NCBI GenBank assembly: GCA_029260965.1 | Contig: JAJDCG010000001.1 | Location: forward strand, 1 to 64,000 | DNA from: Candidatus Levyibacteriota bacterium | Lineage (GTDB): Bacteria > Patescibacteria > Microgenomatia > Levybacterales > UBA12049 | Direction: 5' to 3' | Length of the DNA: 64,000 nt | Shown: one piece after another, positions 24,793 to 33,445 of the stretch | Layout: each line of letters begins with the position of its first letter | How positions within the stretch are numbered: the stretch's first letter is position 1 | Made by a program: the position numbers and the translations under genes | The notes under the pieces: model-generated | What the model saw: the letters and a program-made list of their open reading frames with translations, nothing else | Told to the model about the DNA's origin: nothing | Databases searched by the model: none

Positions 24793-25790
24793 ACATCAAA
24801 TCCAAGCTGTTCTCCATCACTCTTGCTGTCTTCTTTTTCTTCTTCAGGTTCTGATTTTTTATTCAAACCAAACACATCATCAAACCTCTTTGTCAGGCTT
24901 TTAAATCCCTGGTCCACAAACTCTTTATGAAGCGCCGTAGGGTCAAAATCCAAGATCTTGCATTTCTCAGGATCAAATTGGATTGGTACGTCTGTTACGA
25001 TTTGCGCCAGCTTCTTGGCAAGTGCTGCCTGCTCAGCATCAGTTGCGAGTTTAAGACCTATTTTCTCAGGCAGATTCCCTACATGTTTGTAAAGATTCTC
25101 GAAAGTGCCATATTCTTGTATGAGCTTGGCTGCAGTCTTGGGCCCAATGCCCGCCACCCCTGGATAACCATCAGACGGGTCTCCAATCAGTGCTTTGTAA
25201 TCAACAAACTGAGAAGGAGTAACACCATACTTCTCCTCAACTGACTTTTCATCCATCAAAAGCGTTTTAGTAATACCAGTTATCGGCATAAGGATCTTTA
25301 CATGCCCATTTACAAGCTGCAGCAAATCCCGATCACCTGTTACTATGATAATTTCCAATTTCAAATTTTTTTTCTTTTTTTTATTTGAAATTTGAGATTT
25401 GGAATTGGTATTATTGGTATTTATTCTGGCCGCTTGCGAAGCAATGGTGCCAAGGAGGTCATCTGCCTCATATCCATCCAGTTCAAATACCGCGACTTTC
25501 AGCTTTTCCAAAAAGTCATGAACAAGTGCGATTTGAGGCACAAAATCCTCAGGCAAATCAGGTCTACCCTGTTGGTATCCCGCAAACATAGTTTGTCTAA
25601 AAGTAGGCTTGGGTCTATCAAAACAAACCGCCAGATACTCTGGTTTTTGATCCTGGATAATAAGAAGAAGCATAGAGAAAAAGCCATAAACAGCATTTAT
25701 TACCATTCCCTGATTATTGGTAAGAGGTGGATATGCATGATAAGCCCTGTGCAGAATGGCATTCCCATCTATCAAAATAAGTCTACTCAC
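24789..25790 (-). CDS. 5'-3' exonuclease (stand-alone Pol I N-terminal domain)
   Basis: A 333-residue FEN-like nuclease equal to the 5' nuclease of DNA polymerase I, without a polymerase domain. Metal-binding acidic motifs are seen in LILIDGNAILHRAYHAY, ELDGYEADDLLGT and VTGDRDLLQLV, and the helix-hairpin-helix is SDGYPGVAGIGPKTAAKL. It would remove RNA primers and flaps. GTG start, 6 bases after TAGAAT. A palindromic repeat (25354-25409) is read in frame as a Lys- and Asn-rich loop. Confidence 0.93.
   Translation of the reverse strand: MSRLILIDGNAILHRAYHAYPPLTNNQGMVINAVYGFFSMLLLIIQDQKPEYLAVCFDRPKPTFRQTMFAGYQQGRPDLPEDFVPQIALVHDFLEKLKVAVFELDGYEADDLLGTIASQAARINTNNTNSKSQISNKKKKKNLKLEIIIVTGDRDLLQLVNGHVKILMPITGITKTLLMDEKSVEEKYGVTPSQFVDYKALIGDPSDGYPGVAGIGPKTAAKLIQEYGTFENLYKHVGNLPEKIGLKLATDAEQAALAKKLAQIVTDVPIQFDPEKCKILDFDPTALHKEFVDQGFKSLTKRFDDVFGLNKKSEPEEEKEDSKSDGEQLGFDV
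25354..25409. repeat. CCAATTTCAAATTT palindrome inside the exonuclease gene
   Basis: An inverted repeat: CCAATTTCAAATTT at the left and ATTTGAAATTTGAGATTTGG at the right, around a T-rich centre. It is translated as about 20 residues rich in Asn, Ser and Lys before LEIIIVTGD. Confidence 0.65.
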
Positions 25791-25799
25791 CTTTGTATT

Positions 25800-26180
25800 C
25801 TAACATAGGTTTATTTTTTTAACTTCCAAAATCTCAGAAACAAAATTTTCAAAGTCCGTAACAGTCTGACCAAACCATAAAACTCCGTGATCTTTCAATA
25901 TTAACCAGTCATCCCCTATACGCTTTATCTCGCGCACAATTTTATCCACAGATTCAAATCTTCCGTACTCAATAACTTTTTCAGTTTTGTGATCATCAAA
26001 CCTAGACCCCCGAGTTATTTCATTTTGATGAAAATGAATTGCCATTCTTTTCTTTCCCAACATTTCCAAAGCTGCAGCCATCTCAATATCAAATGTCGGG
26101 ATTTTCACACCTGTAAAATATGCTAAATTTTCTTTTTTTGAAAAATGATGAACCAAGCTAAAATTGTTTGGACTCATCAA
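25800..26180 (-). CDS. Short class II aldolase/adducin-like protein
   Basis: A 126-residue protein. The stretch WLILKDHGVLWFGQTVTDFENF strongly resembles the end of class II aldolase domains, where the HG motif helps bind metal. The N-terminal metal-binding GN and HxH regions are mostly missing, so this is either a short divergent member or a non-enzymatic relative. Function unknown. Confidence 0.55.
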   Translation of the reverse strand: MMSPNNFSLVHHFSKKENLAYFTGVKIPTFDIEMAAALEMLGKKRMAIHFHQNEITRGSRFDDHKTEKVIEYGRFESVDKIVREIKRIGDDWLILKDHGVLWFGQTVTDFENFVSEILEVKKINLC

Positions 26181-26198
26181 AGTCTTATCTGTATATGT

Positions 26199-26384
26199 TT
26201 ACGAAACCAAATATTCTCTGTTAGTTCTGAAAGCTAATGCGCCATCTGTCGGCGCCCTGTTCCACAAATCATATTCATGATAAACTCTTCTTAATCCCTC
26301 AATCTCTGGCTGCAAACTTTCCTGCGCACCCTGCAATCTCATCTCTGCATCCGCTGAGCTATCTCTTCTTGCCTCATATTTCAA
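26199..26384 (-). CDS. Unknown protein, probable C-terminal part of the upstream gene
   Basis: 61 residues, helical and charged, with a possible TTG start that overlaps the stop of the preceding gene by four bases. No ATG start is available. The composition matches the upstream gene, so the two may be one gene split by a frameshift near 26384, or a translationally coupled pair. Confidence 0.4.
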   Translation of the reverse strand: MKYEARRDSSADAEMRLQGAQESLQPEIEGLRRVYHEYDLWNRAPTDGALAFRTNREYLVS

Positions 26385-26884
26385 ACGGACCGTCTCTCAC
26401 AAACCATACTGTCTGCTGCATATCTTGCAGAAACTGTCCTGATGCCACGCTCCCTATCTAACTCGCTTGGATAAATTGTATGTAAATTCAATCTCCTATC
26501 CAAATCCCGTATTTCACTTCCTTGCTTCATATCATAATTATCAGAGTATGCAGAAACAACATTGATTCTTGCATTCGGTATTTGCCCGAGTCTTTTCAAA
26601 TATTCTTGCTCTTGTTGATTTAAGCCTAGTGGATTTATGGGTCCGATCAAAACAAAAGATACAGATCTGCCCAATCTTGATAATTCTCCCCATGAAAGTC
26701 TTTGTGGAACAATTCCATACAGATCGCGCACTTCATCAAAAGCTGGTTTAAAAATACGCGATTCTACATAATCATTAAATCTACCCTTAGGAGGCACTAC
26801 GAAATGGTATGAAAAATCAGAAACAGTCGGCTGCTCCCTGAAATCAATGAGATTAGGTCTTGTTCTCAAGCGTTTCTGAATCAT
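26381..26884 (-). CDS. Unknown soluble protein
   Basis: A 167-residue soluble protein that I do not recognise. Two strand-like stretches (VSFVLIGPINPLG, ARINVVSAYSD) suggest an alpha/beta fold. It may continue into the overlapping frame downstream (26199-26384), which would give about 225 residues. Confidence 0.5.
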   Translation of the reverse strand: MIQKRLRTRPNLIDFREQPTVSDFSYHFVVPPKGRFNDYVESRIFKPAFDEVRDLYGIVPQRLSWGELSRLGRSVSFVLIGPINPLGLNQQEQEYLKRLGQIPNARINVVSAYSDNYDMKQGSEIRDLDRRLNLHTIYPSELDRERGIRTVSARYAADSMVCERRSV

Positions 26885-26891
26885 AAATAAA

Positions 26892-27599
26892 TTATCTCTG
26901 TTTTAGGTTTATTATTAGCGGATTAAAGTCAGTCTTTTTATCAAAATAATCCTCGTTCTCAGCCTTTTTTACTTTAGCAACTGCATAGTATGTGACCGGT
27001 GTCATTACAGTCTCTACCATTACTTTCAACAACCAGCCTGAGAGGATTGTCTGAAATAACAAACCAGATGGTATAACATTTGACAGTGCAATAGAATAAA
27101 AAAGAACCGTGTCAAAAAACTGTCCGGCGATTGTGGACCCTATCGTTCTTGTCCAAAGATATTTTCCTTTTGTCATCACTTTCATCTTTGCCAAAACAAA
27201 ATCATTGACAAATTGTCCTGCAAAAAAAGCAATTAATCCTCCCACAACTATTCTAGGCGCCTGCCCAAATACAATCGTATATGCGTCATTAAATTTGAAT
27301 CCAAGAGCCGGTGGCATAATAACTACAAAGGTGTAAATTACCGCTGTCAAAATCTGAGCAAATATCAATATCCATGTTGCGCGCCTTGCGTGTCTGTATC
27401 CATAAACCTCGGTTAATAAATCCCCTATTAGGTAAGTTAAAGGAAAATAAAAAACTGTTACCGAAACAGGAAAGATCCATAGTTGGGTTATTTTCCCAGC
27501 AGTAGTATTGGCAATTATTATCATCGCCACATCAAGCCAGATGATAAGCTCTAAATACTTGTATGCCTTATTGGAGCTATTCTTTAAATAATTTTTCAT
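26892..27599 (-). CDS. yhhQ: Queuosine precursor transporter
   Basis: A 235-residue, six-helix membrane protein of the YhhQ (VUT) family, which imports queuosine precursors for tRNA modification. Typical segments are the early TAGKI, the second block FPLTYLIGDLLTEVYGYRHARRATW (in part), and the late AGQFFDTVLFYSIAL. No queuosine synthesis genes are seen here, in line with a salvage lifestyle. Confidence 0.92.
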   Translation of the reverse strand: MKNYLKNSSNKAYKYLELIIWLDVAMIIIANTTAGKITQLWIFPVSVTVFYFPLTYLIGDLLTEVYGYRHARRATWILIFAQILTAVIYTFVVIMPPALGFKFNDAYTIVFGQAPRIVVGGLIAFFAGQFVNDFVLAKMKVMTKGKYLWTRTIGSTIAGQFFDTVLFYSIALSNVIPSGLLFQTILSGWLLKVMVETVMTPVTYYAVAKVKKAENEDYFDKKTDFNPLIINLKQR

Positions 27600-27658
27600 T
27601 TGATTTAGAGTATGATATCTGTTAATGATGTTTTAACCAAATTATGTTAAAATTAATC

Positions 27659-28369
27659 ATGACCAATTATTTGCTGCGCTCACTTACGCCTCAATCTATT
27701 GAGATCTACAAAGCATTACTCAAGAATGATAAGCTAACAGCTAAAGACATTGCAGAAAAACTAGATATCCTCCCCCATGCAGTTTACCGAAGTATTAAGC
27801 AGCTACTTGAGCTTGGCTTTGTTCGCGAACTTGATACGTACCCAAATGTCTATGATGCAACCACACTTGAGCGCGCGCTCAATCGCTATCAAGTAATAAT
27901 AAGTGATAATTTTAACTCCATATTTGGACTTATTCAGCATAATAAAAACGAGCTACTTGATATCTCCTTTATCCAAAAAAGATCTCAGCTTCTTGACATG
28001 ACAAATGCAGATGTTGAGCGTGCAAAGAAAAAAATAAACTTTATTGTATCTGGATTTGAAGTACCTGCCGAGACTGTTCGCGTTTATAAAAAAGCGATTG
28101 ATAGAGGGGTCAAAATCCGCGTTCTTATTCAGGAATTAAACCAAAAAGAAATATTTAAAAATTGGCAAAAAATGGGTATAAAAGTCAAATATTTTCCCAG
28201 AATGGAGGCCAGGATTTTTATTTTTGACGAAAAAATAGTCTTCTTCACATCATACGATAAAAAGCACAAACAAGAAGCCATTGGTATGCGATTTAACCAT
28301 CCCCCATTTGCCAGGATGATGAGGGAGATGTTTGATGCGAGATGGAAAGTTGGGGAAGAAATTGATTAA
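27659..28369 (+). CDS. TrmB-like transcriptional regulator
   Basis: About 236 residues with an N-terminal TrmB-type winged helix (LTPQSIEIYKALLKNDKLTA, in part; AVYRSIKQLLELGFV) and a C-terminal domain with KIRVLIQEL-type strands resembling the phospholipase-D-like sensor domain of this family. TrmB regulators are common in archaea. The target is unknown. An in-frame ATG also exists at 27644. It ends four bases over the ftsH stop, on the other strand. Confidence 0.75.
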   Translation: MTNYLLRSLTPQSIEIYKALLKNDKLTAKDIAEKLDILPHAVYRSIKQLLELGFVRELDTYPNVYDATTLERALNRYQVIISDNFNSIFGLIQHNKNELLDISFIQKRSQLLDMTNADVERAKKKINFIVSGFEVPAETVRVYKKAIDRGVKIRVLIQELNQKEIFKNWQKMGIKVKYFPRMEARIFIFDEKIVFFTSYDKKHKQEAIGMRFNHPPFARMMREMFDARWKVGEEID

Positions 28370-30231
28370 TTTTTGACAGGTACTGTTGCCAAACCTTTTT
28401 TAACACCTATTAATTTAATAAAATCTTCAGAATCAATTGTTTCTTTTTTGAGAAGCTCCATAGCAAGAGTATCAAGCTTTTTTCTAAGCTTCACCAAGAC
28501 CTCATTTGCCTTTTTGTAGGCTGCATCAGATATTTTTTTAACCTCTGCATCAATTTTGGCAGCCATTTCTGGTGAAACATCTGATTGTTCATAAATTGAT
28601 CTACCTGAATCGTATGTAATAGGACCCAAATCGCTCATGCCAAATTTGGTTACCATAGCTCGAGCAACCTGAGTCGCCTTGTCAATATCATCACTAGCTC
28701 CAGTTGTAATATCTTTAAAAACAAGACTCTCCGCAGCGCGCCCTCCCATCATCACAGCAATCTGCTCAAGAAGATGCGCCTTGGTCTCATGCACTCTTTC
28801 TATTGATTCAGTCATCGTGTGTCCCAGGCTCATACCACGTGAGACAATTGAAATGCGATGGATTGGATCAACATGGGGCATTTCCCAGGCAACAAGTGCA
28901 TGTCCTGCCTCGTGATAGGCTGTCATCTTGCGGTCATGATCTGACTGAAGCCTTTTTTTCTCAGGACCCAATTTAACACGTGTTGCTGATTCTTCAAGAT
29001 CAGCCATGTCAATTGCTTTTTTAGAGTGTCTTGCTGCTGCAATTGCTGCCTCATTGAGCATATTCTCAAGATCAGCGCCCGAAAATCCAACAGTTCTCTT
29101 GGCTACTTTTTGCCAATCAACCTTACCATCAAAGGGCTTACCCTTAGCATGAATCTCAAGAATTTTCTTTCTTCCCTCAACATCTGGCAGATCCAAAACA
29201 ACTCGACGGTCGAATCGACCAGGCCTTACTAATGCGGGATCCAAAACGTCTGGTCTATTAGTTGCTGCCATCACAATAACATGCTCGTTTGGTGTAAATC
29301 CATCCATCTCAACTAAAATCTGATTAAGGGTCTGCTCACGTTCATCATGGCCTCCCATCATGCCAACTCCCCGCTGACGACCAATTGCATCAACCTCGTC
29401 AATGAATATTATTGCAGGCTGGGCTTTTTTGGCAGTATTAAATAAATCACGAACTCTGCTTGCACCCACCCCAACAAGCATTTCCATAAATTCTGAACCT
29501 GCCATTGAGAAAAAAGAAACCCCGGCCTCACCTGCTGTAGCTCGTGCCAAAAGCGTCTTGCCGGTTCCAGCAGGTCCAACCATCAAAACTCCTTTGGGGG
29601 TTCTAGCACCCATGGCGCGATATTTAACTGGACTTTTTAGAAAATCAACAATCTCAGCAAGCTCTTGCTTAGCCTCGTCAACTCCTGCAACATCAGCAAA
29701 AGTGACCTTGGGGTTATCTTTATTAAAAAGCTTGGCCCGAGACTGACCAAAAGAAAAAATACCCTCCTGTGCTCCTCGTGCCTGACGAAAAATAAAATAG
29801 AAAAACCCGATCATCAGAGCAATTGGGAGAACAGCTGAGAGAATACCAAACAAATTATTCATAGCAGTCTCATCCCTAACCGTTACCTTGGTCTTATCAA
29901 GACTGATTCCTGCATCTCTAAAAATTGTATAAATATTTGAGCCGGGCTCTTTTACAGACTCAAACTCTTTATCGTCTTTTGTAGTTACTGTCAGTTGCTC
30001 ACCATTGATAGAAATCTCCTTAACATTACCCTTCTCGACCTCATCAATCACCCGTGACAAGGGTTCATTATTCTGCTGATCAGTTGTTGCACCTATTGCA
30101 GAGAATGTAAAAAGTGAAAAAAGAAGAAGGGTGCCATAAAGAAGTATGTTTTTCCAAGAAAAACCGCCTTTATGCTTATGGTTTCTTCTCTTACTGTTTG
30201 GGGAAAGCTTCCTACCTCGTACTACTGCCAT
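28366..30231 (-). CDS. ftsH: ATP-dependent zinc metalloprotease FtsH
   Basis: A membrane AAA protease of about 621 residues that degrades misfolded membrane proteins. Two membrane segments flank a short extracytoplasmic domain. Walker A GPAGTGKT, Walker [12 protein letters not shown], the SRH region and the zinc motif HEAGH follow in order. The ATG giving MAVVRGRK is preferred over one nine codons upstream. It lies downstream of murD with a 36-base gap. Confidence 0.96.
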   Translation of the reverse strand: MAVVRGRKLSPNSKRRNHKHKGGFSWKNILLYGTLLLFSLFTFSAIGATTDQQNNEPLSRVIDEVEKGNVKEISINGEQLTVTTKDDKEFESVKEPGSNIYTIFRDAGISLDKTKVTVRDETAMNNLFGILSAVLPIALMIGFFYFIFRQARGAQEGIFSFGQSRAKLFNKDNPKVTFADVAGVDEAKQELAEIVDFLKSPVKYRAMGARTPKGVLMVGPAGTGKTLLARATAGEAGVSFFSMAGSEFMEMLVGVGASRVRDLFNTAKKAQPAIIFIDEVDAIGRQRGVGMMGGHDEREQTLNQILVEMDGFTPNEHVIVMAATNRPDVLDPALVRPGRFDRRVVLDLPDVEGRKKILEIHAKGKPFDGKVDWQKVAKRTVGFSGADLENMLNEAAIAAARHSKKAIDMADLEESATRVKLGPEKKRLQSDHDRKMTAYHEAGHALVAWEMPHVDPIHRISIVSRGMSLGHTMTESIERVHETKAHLLEQIAVMMGGRAAESLVFKDITTGASDDIDKATQVARAMVTKFGMSDLGPITYDSGRSIYEQSDVSPEMAAKIDAEVKKISDAAYKKANEVLVKLRKKLDTLAMELLKKETIDSEDFIKLIGVKKGLATVPVKN

Positions 30232-30267
30232 ATTAAAGTAGTTGTGAGTATAGCACAAAAACTAGAC

Positions 30268-31569
30268 TCATGAAAGAGCGAGCACTTCTCTCTTAAACTG
30301 TTCCCCACGGTCTTTGTAGTTAGCAAACATGCCAAAACTCACACACCCAGGTGTTAAAATCACCACATCGCCAGAACGAGCAACTTTTGCTGCAGCTGAA
30401 ACAACAGTTTTCATATCTGTCGCATCCTCAATAATCAAGATCTTGGATCTTGGATCTTGAATCTTGGATTTGATCTCGTGCCACTCATCCCCAATACCAA
30501 TAATTGCTTTTATGTTTTTTGCCTCTCTTACCACTCTTCCAAGATCACTAAAATCATTTTTTCTTACTCCTGATCCTCCAAGGATTAATATTTCAGGAGA
30601 ATTAAACGCCTCAATTGCAGCAATTGCCGTTTCAGGCGTGGTTGAAAATGAATCATCATAATACTTCACGCCCCCTATCTCACGAACCAACTCAAGCCTA
30701 TGCTCCAAACCTTTAAATGATTTCAAAACTGAAATTATATTTTTTGTCGAAACCCCCACAGTATTTGCAGCCATAACAGCAGCACAAACATTCTCATAAT
30801 TATGCTTTCCAGGAAGTAAGATTTCCTTGGTATCCCCGATCTCATTATCACTACCATTTTTGCGAACAATCACTTTTCCTCCTATTACAAAACAACCATT
30901 ATCAGTCTCCCTCTCACGCGAAACATAGAAAACTTTTCCTTGTGTTTCAATATCAGATTCGTTGCTTGCAGGATAGTCTCTGTTAACTATTGCAAAGTCA
31001 TCAGCTGTTTGAAAACGCAAAATGTTTCTCTTTGCATCTATGTATTCTGATAAGTCTTTATGATGATCTAAATGATCTGATGTGATCATGAGAACTACAG
31101 CGATATGTGGGCTTTTTTTTAGGTCTTTTAACTGAAAACTAGATAGCTCCAGCACAGTCCACGAATGAGTATCTAATTTATCCAAAAAGTTAACTGCAGG
31201 CTCTCCTATATTGCCACCCAGATATGCATCAACTCCTTCTTTTTTTAACATTTCATAGATAAGACTGGATGTTGTACCTTTTCCTTTTGTTCCAGTCACT
31301 CCTATTGCTTTTCCTTTTGCATTACTCAGAAAAATATTTGTTAATGTTGTATATGAGATTTGGATAAGTTCTGATTTCACACCAGGAGATTTTATCGCCA
31401 GATCATAATCTTTTTGTCTATCCAGATAACCAGCCCCGTCCTTTTGATCAACTATTCCTATCTCTGCATCAGGAACATATTTTTTCAAAAACTTCTCTGC
31501 AGCATGTCCTTCCACTCCATAGCCGACAATTAAAATTTTTTTATTTTTTTTAATATCTTCGATTTTCAT
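30268..31569 (-). CDS. murD: Mur ligase adding glutamate to UDP-MurNAc-L-Ala (MurD, probably MurD2 type)
   Basis: A 433-residue cytoplasmic Mur ligase. The ATP loop is GVTGTKGKGTTS. VLELSSFQL, the central ITSDHLDHHKD, EHRLELVREIGGVKYYDDS and the final strand VVILTPGCVSFGMF match MurD. It overlaps the murL gene by four bases. That pairing is known from the route in which MurD2 adds L-Glu and MurL epimerises it to D-Glu. A heptamer tract (30439-30471) encodes KIQDPRSKI before the last strands. Confidence 0.92.
   Translation of the reverse strand: MKIEDIKKNKKILIVGYGVEGHAAEKFLKKYVPDAEIGIVDQKDGAGYLDRQKDYDLAIKSPGVKSELIQISYTTLTNIFLSNAKGKAIGVTGTKGKGTTSSLIYEMLKKEGVDAYLGGNIGEPAVNFLDKLDTHSWTVLELSSFQLKDLKKSPHIAVVLMITSDHLDHHKDLSEYIDAKRNILRFQTADDFAIVNRDYPASNESDIETQGKVFYVSRERETDNGCFVIGGKVIVRKNGSDNEIGDTKEILLPGKHNYENVCAAVMAANTVGVSTKNIISVLKSFKGLEHRLELVREIGGVKYYDDSFSTTPETAIAAIEAFNSPEILILGGSGVRKNDFSDLGRVVREAKNIKAIIGIGDEWHEIKSKIQDPRSKILIIEDATDMKTVVSAAAKVARSGDVVILTPGCVSFGMFANYKDRGEQFKREVLALS
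30439..30471. repeat. Heptamer repeat (GATCTTG)n in murD
   Basis: Three perfect GATCTTG units and one with a single change (30439-30466), then a partial unit. In frame, it encodes KSKIQDPRSKI. This is the same ATCCAAG heptamer as at the glycosyltransferase frameshift. Confidence 0.8.
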
Positions 31570-32897
31570 ATTGTTAGTATTTGCTGGAATTCATGAGAAA
31601 GATTATGCGCCCCTGATGTCTCAAAAGATTCTTCCAATAACTTTTTACTATCCATCCTTGTTAAGACATCTGATACAAAAAGTCTCATAGCTTCGTCTTC
31701 TTCATATTCTCCTTTTTTATGTGCTTTATAAAAGGCTATTTTTACCTCAGCAGGTGTTCCCACGCAATCAAAAGGCTTTATTGCGGATTCCCCCAAAAGC
31801 TCTTTGTAAGTCTCTAAAAGTTCTTTTTTTGCAAATAAATTTTCTCCAAAAATCTCAATCAATCTCTCCTTTGCTAAAAAAGCAGCAAGTAATGAAAAAA
31901 CAAAAGCACATTTTGCGCACTCTCCACACCATTTTTTATCAGTTGTTTTGTTTATGGCAAAATTTCTGTTGCAGCTTGAAAAACTAGAGAAATATTTATC
32001 ATATCTTGAAAAAATCTCAGCAATTTTTATCTCACTAAATGGTCTGAGAATTGAAAAATAACATACATCAGGTGTCACAAATTTCTGCAGATATTCTCCA
32101 AGCATGCACTCAAACTCAAACGACTTGCTCCACTGATGATTTATTTCCTGATCCAAATATCTAACGTTTCCATAACTTGATGATCTCTCATTGGCAACAA
32201 TCACATTTTTATAATCATAAAGTACTGCTGAAAAAACTCCGACAAATGCGTAAATAGCAGAGATTGGAACATGTCCGTTTTGAACATCTTTTCTCTTGTT
32301 AAGCTCAAAAATCTGTGGATCAAGAATTCTTTTTATATTTATTCCCCTTTTTCCAACCAGATTCATGACTTCATCCTGCAGATTTGTTTTCTTGAGAACA
32401 AAACAGTCAAACTCACGACCAATTTTTTTCAAAAGCTCTGCGGCAACAATTGACTCCTTTCCTCCTCCCATGCCAAGCAGTGACCTTTCCTGACGTGGCA
32501 GCGAAACAGAAGTTGGAAAAACGTTATCTGAGTATGGAAAAGATATCAGACCTCGAAAATCAATTTGGTTTTTATAAAAAAACTCACCAAGGCCTTTTGT
32601 ATAGACTGTATTCCAAAATCCTGCTTGATTTTTTGAGAGAGCAAACTTTTCAATAATAATTTCGCGGGGGCAAAATACTTTGTAATAGCTGATGCCCAGG
32701 ATCAGATGCAGGCTCTGTAATACATTTTCTAAAAGCTCTTTTGGGATATCTGTATCAAAGGGCTTTGGAAACTCAAGCGTCTCTCTGAGCTCAATTTCTT
32801 CTCCATTGTGGTTGATCTGATAATCAAATTCTGCGACTCCTGTCTGCGGATCCCAAGTATAATTCTTGAAAATAAATGCGCTCTTCTCCATCTCCAT
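31566..32897 (-). CDS. murL: UDP-MurNAc-L-Ala-L-Glu epimerase
   Basis: A 443-residue protein matching MurL, which inverts the terminal L-Glu of UDP-MurNAc-L-Ala-L-Glu. The phosphate loop GMGGGKESIVAAELLKK is near residue 145, VIVANERSSS is central and the cysteine motif WCGECAKCAFVF is near 325. It is translationally coupled to murD. TATAAT (32904-32909) ends 6 bases before the start, so this two-gene unit is probably leaderless. Confidence 0.9.
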   Translation of the reverse strand: MEMEKSAFIFKNYTWDPQTGVAEFDYQINHNGEEIELRETLEFPKPFDTDIPKELLENVLQSLHLILGISYYKVFCPREIIIEKFALSKNQAGFWNTVYTKGLGEFFYKNQIDFRGLISFPYSDNVFPTSVSLPRQERSLLGMGGGKESIVAAELLKKIGREFDCFVLKKTNLQDEVMNLVGKRGINIKRILDPQIFELNKRKDVQNGHVPISAIYAFVGVFSAVLYDYKNVIVANERSSSYGNVRYLDQEINHQWSKSFEFECMLGEYLQKFVTPDVCYFSILRPFSEIKIAEIFSRYDKYFSSFSSCNRNFAINKTTDKKWCGECAKCAFVFSLLAAFLAKERLIEIFGENLFAKKELLETYKELLGESAIKPFDCVGTPAEVKIAFYKAHKKGEYEEDEAMRLFVSDVLTRMDSKKLLEESFETSGAHNLSHEFQQILTI

Positions 32898-32938
32898 GAG
32901 GGTATTATAAGCGATTTGGCTATTTTTTACTATTTTTG

Positions 32939-33012
32939 TACCAGGGGCGAGATTCGAACTCGCGACCTGAGGTTTATGATTCCTCTGCTCTAACCAACTG
33001 AGCTACCCTGGC
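32939..33012 (-). tRNA. tRNA-Met (anticodon CAU), elongator type
   Basis: A 74-base cloverleaf. Acceptor GCCAGGG/CCCTGGT, D stem GCTC/GAGC, loop ATCATAA, T-arm GCGAG-TTCGAAT-CTCGC, discriminator A, no encoded CCA. The closing anticodon pair is A-A. A CAU anticodon could also be tRNA-Ile2 before lysidine modification, which sequence alone cannot exclude. TATACT (33022-33027, minus strand) lies 9 bases upstream. Confidence 0.85.
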
Positions 33013-33032
33013 GTGATCACAAGTATACCAAG

Positions 33033-33061
33033 TTGACCACGCACAAATCAAATGCTATACT
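33033..33061 (+). promoter_or_regulatory. Promoter of the initiator tRNA
   Basis: TTGACC (33033-33038), a 17-base spacer and TATACT (33056-33061), ending 12 bases before the tRNA 5' end at 33074. Confidence 0.7.
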
Positions 33062-33073
33062 AGCTTTCTAATA

Positions 33074-33142
33074 CGCGGGGTAGTGTACGGTGCACGTGAG
33101 GCTCATAATCTCACAGGCTAGGTTCAACTCCTAGCCCCGCAA
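33074..33142 (+). tRNA. Probable initiator tRNA-fMet (CAU), compact
   Basis: Acceptor GCGGGG/CCCCGC is preceded by C1 opposite A72, the mismatch that marks bacterial initiator tRNA. Anticodon loop CTCATAA, T-arm CTAGG-TTCAACT-CCTAG. It is only 69 bases, with a five-base D-loop. The anticodon stem (TGAGG/TCTCA) lacks the usual three G-C pairs next to the loop, so it is an unusual initiator. Confidence 0.7.
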
Positions 33143-33163
33143 CACCGAAATTCTTTGTTAAAA

Positions 33164-33190
33164 TCGTGGGTACGAACCCCCCCTGGTACA
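33164..33190 (+). other. tRNA 3'-end remnant
   Basis: GTGGG, TACGAAC, CCCCC and then CTGGTA look like a T-arm and the 3' acceptor strand with no 5' half. The last 12 bases CCCCTGGTACAA are identical to the 3' end of the tRNA-Met gene at 32939. It lies just before the GIY-YIG gene and could be a leftover attachment site or tRNA decay. Confidence 0.45.
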
Positions 33191-33199
33191 ATATAGCTA

Positions 33200-33445
33200 A
33201 TGTGGTATATTTATATCCTTCTCTGCTCTGACAACAGCCTCTATACAGGCGCGACAAACGATATTGCCAAGAGGTTTGAAACGCATAAAAATGGCAAAGG
33301 TGGCGCCTATACCAGATCTCACAAAGTACTAAAAATAATCCATAAGGAGAAATTCAAATCAAAATCCGAAGCGCTCAAACGTGAAGCTGAGATCAAAAGC
33401 TGGACGCGTAAAAAGAAACTAAAAAGCTTAAAGCTAAAAATCTAA
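33200..33445 (+). CDS. GIY-YIG nuclease-like protein
   Basis: An 81-residue stand-alone GIY-YIG domain of the UPF0213 type. WYIYILLCSDNSLYTGATND holds the two tyrosine motifs, KRFETHKNGKGGAYTR carries the catalytic arginine, and EAEIKSW carries the glutamate. Role unknown, with DNA processing suggested by the fold. It ends four bases over the radC-like stop. Confidence 0.9.
   Translation: MWYIYILLCSDNSLYTGATNDIAKRFETHKNGKGGAYTRSHKVLKIIHKEKFKSKSEALKREAEIKSWTRKKKLKSLKLKI

Noticed and set aside
13845..30471. Tandem heptamers as a possible CRISPR array
   Set aside because: The units are 7 bases with no spacers, lie inside protein genes, and no cas genes are present.
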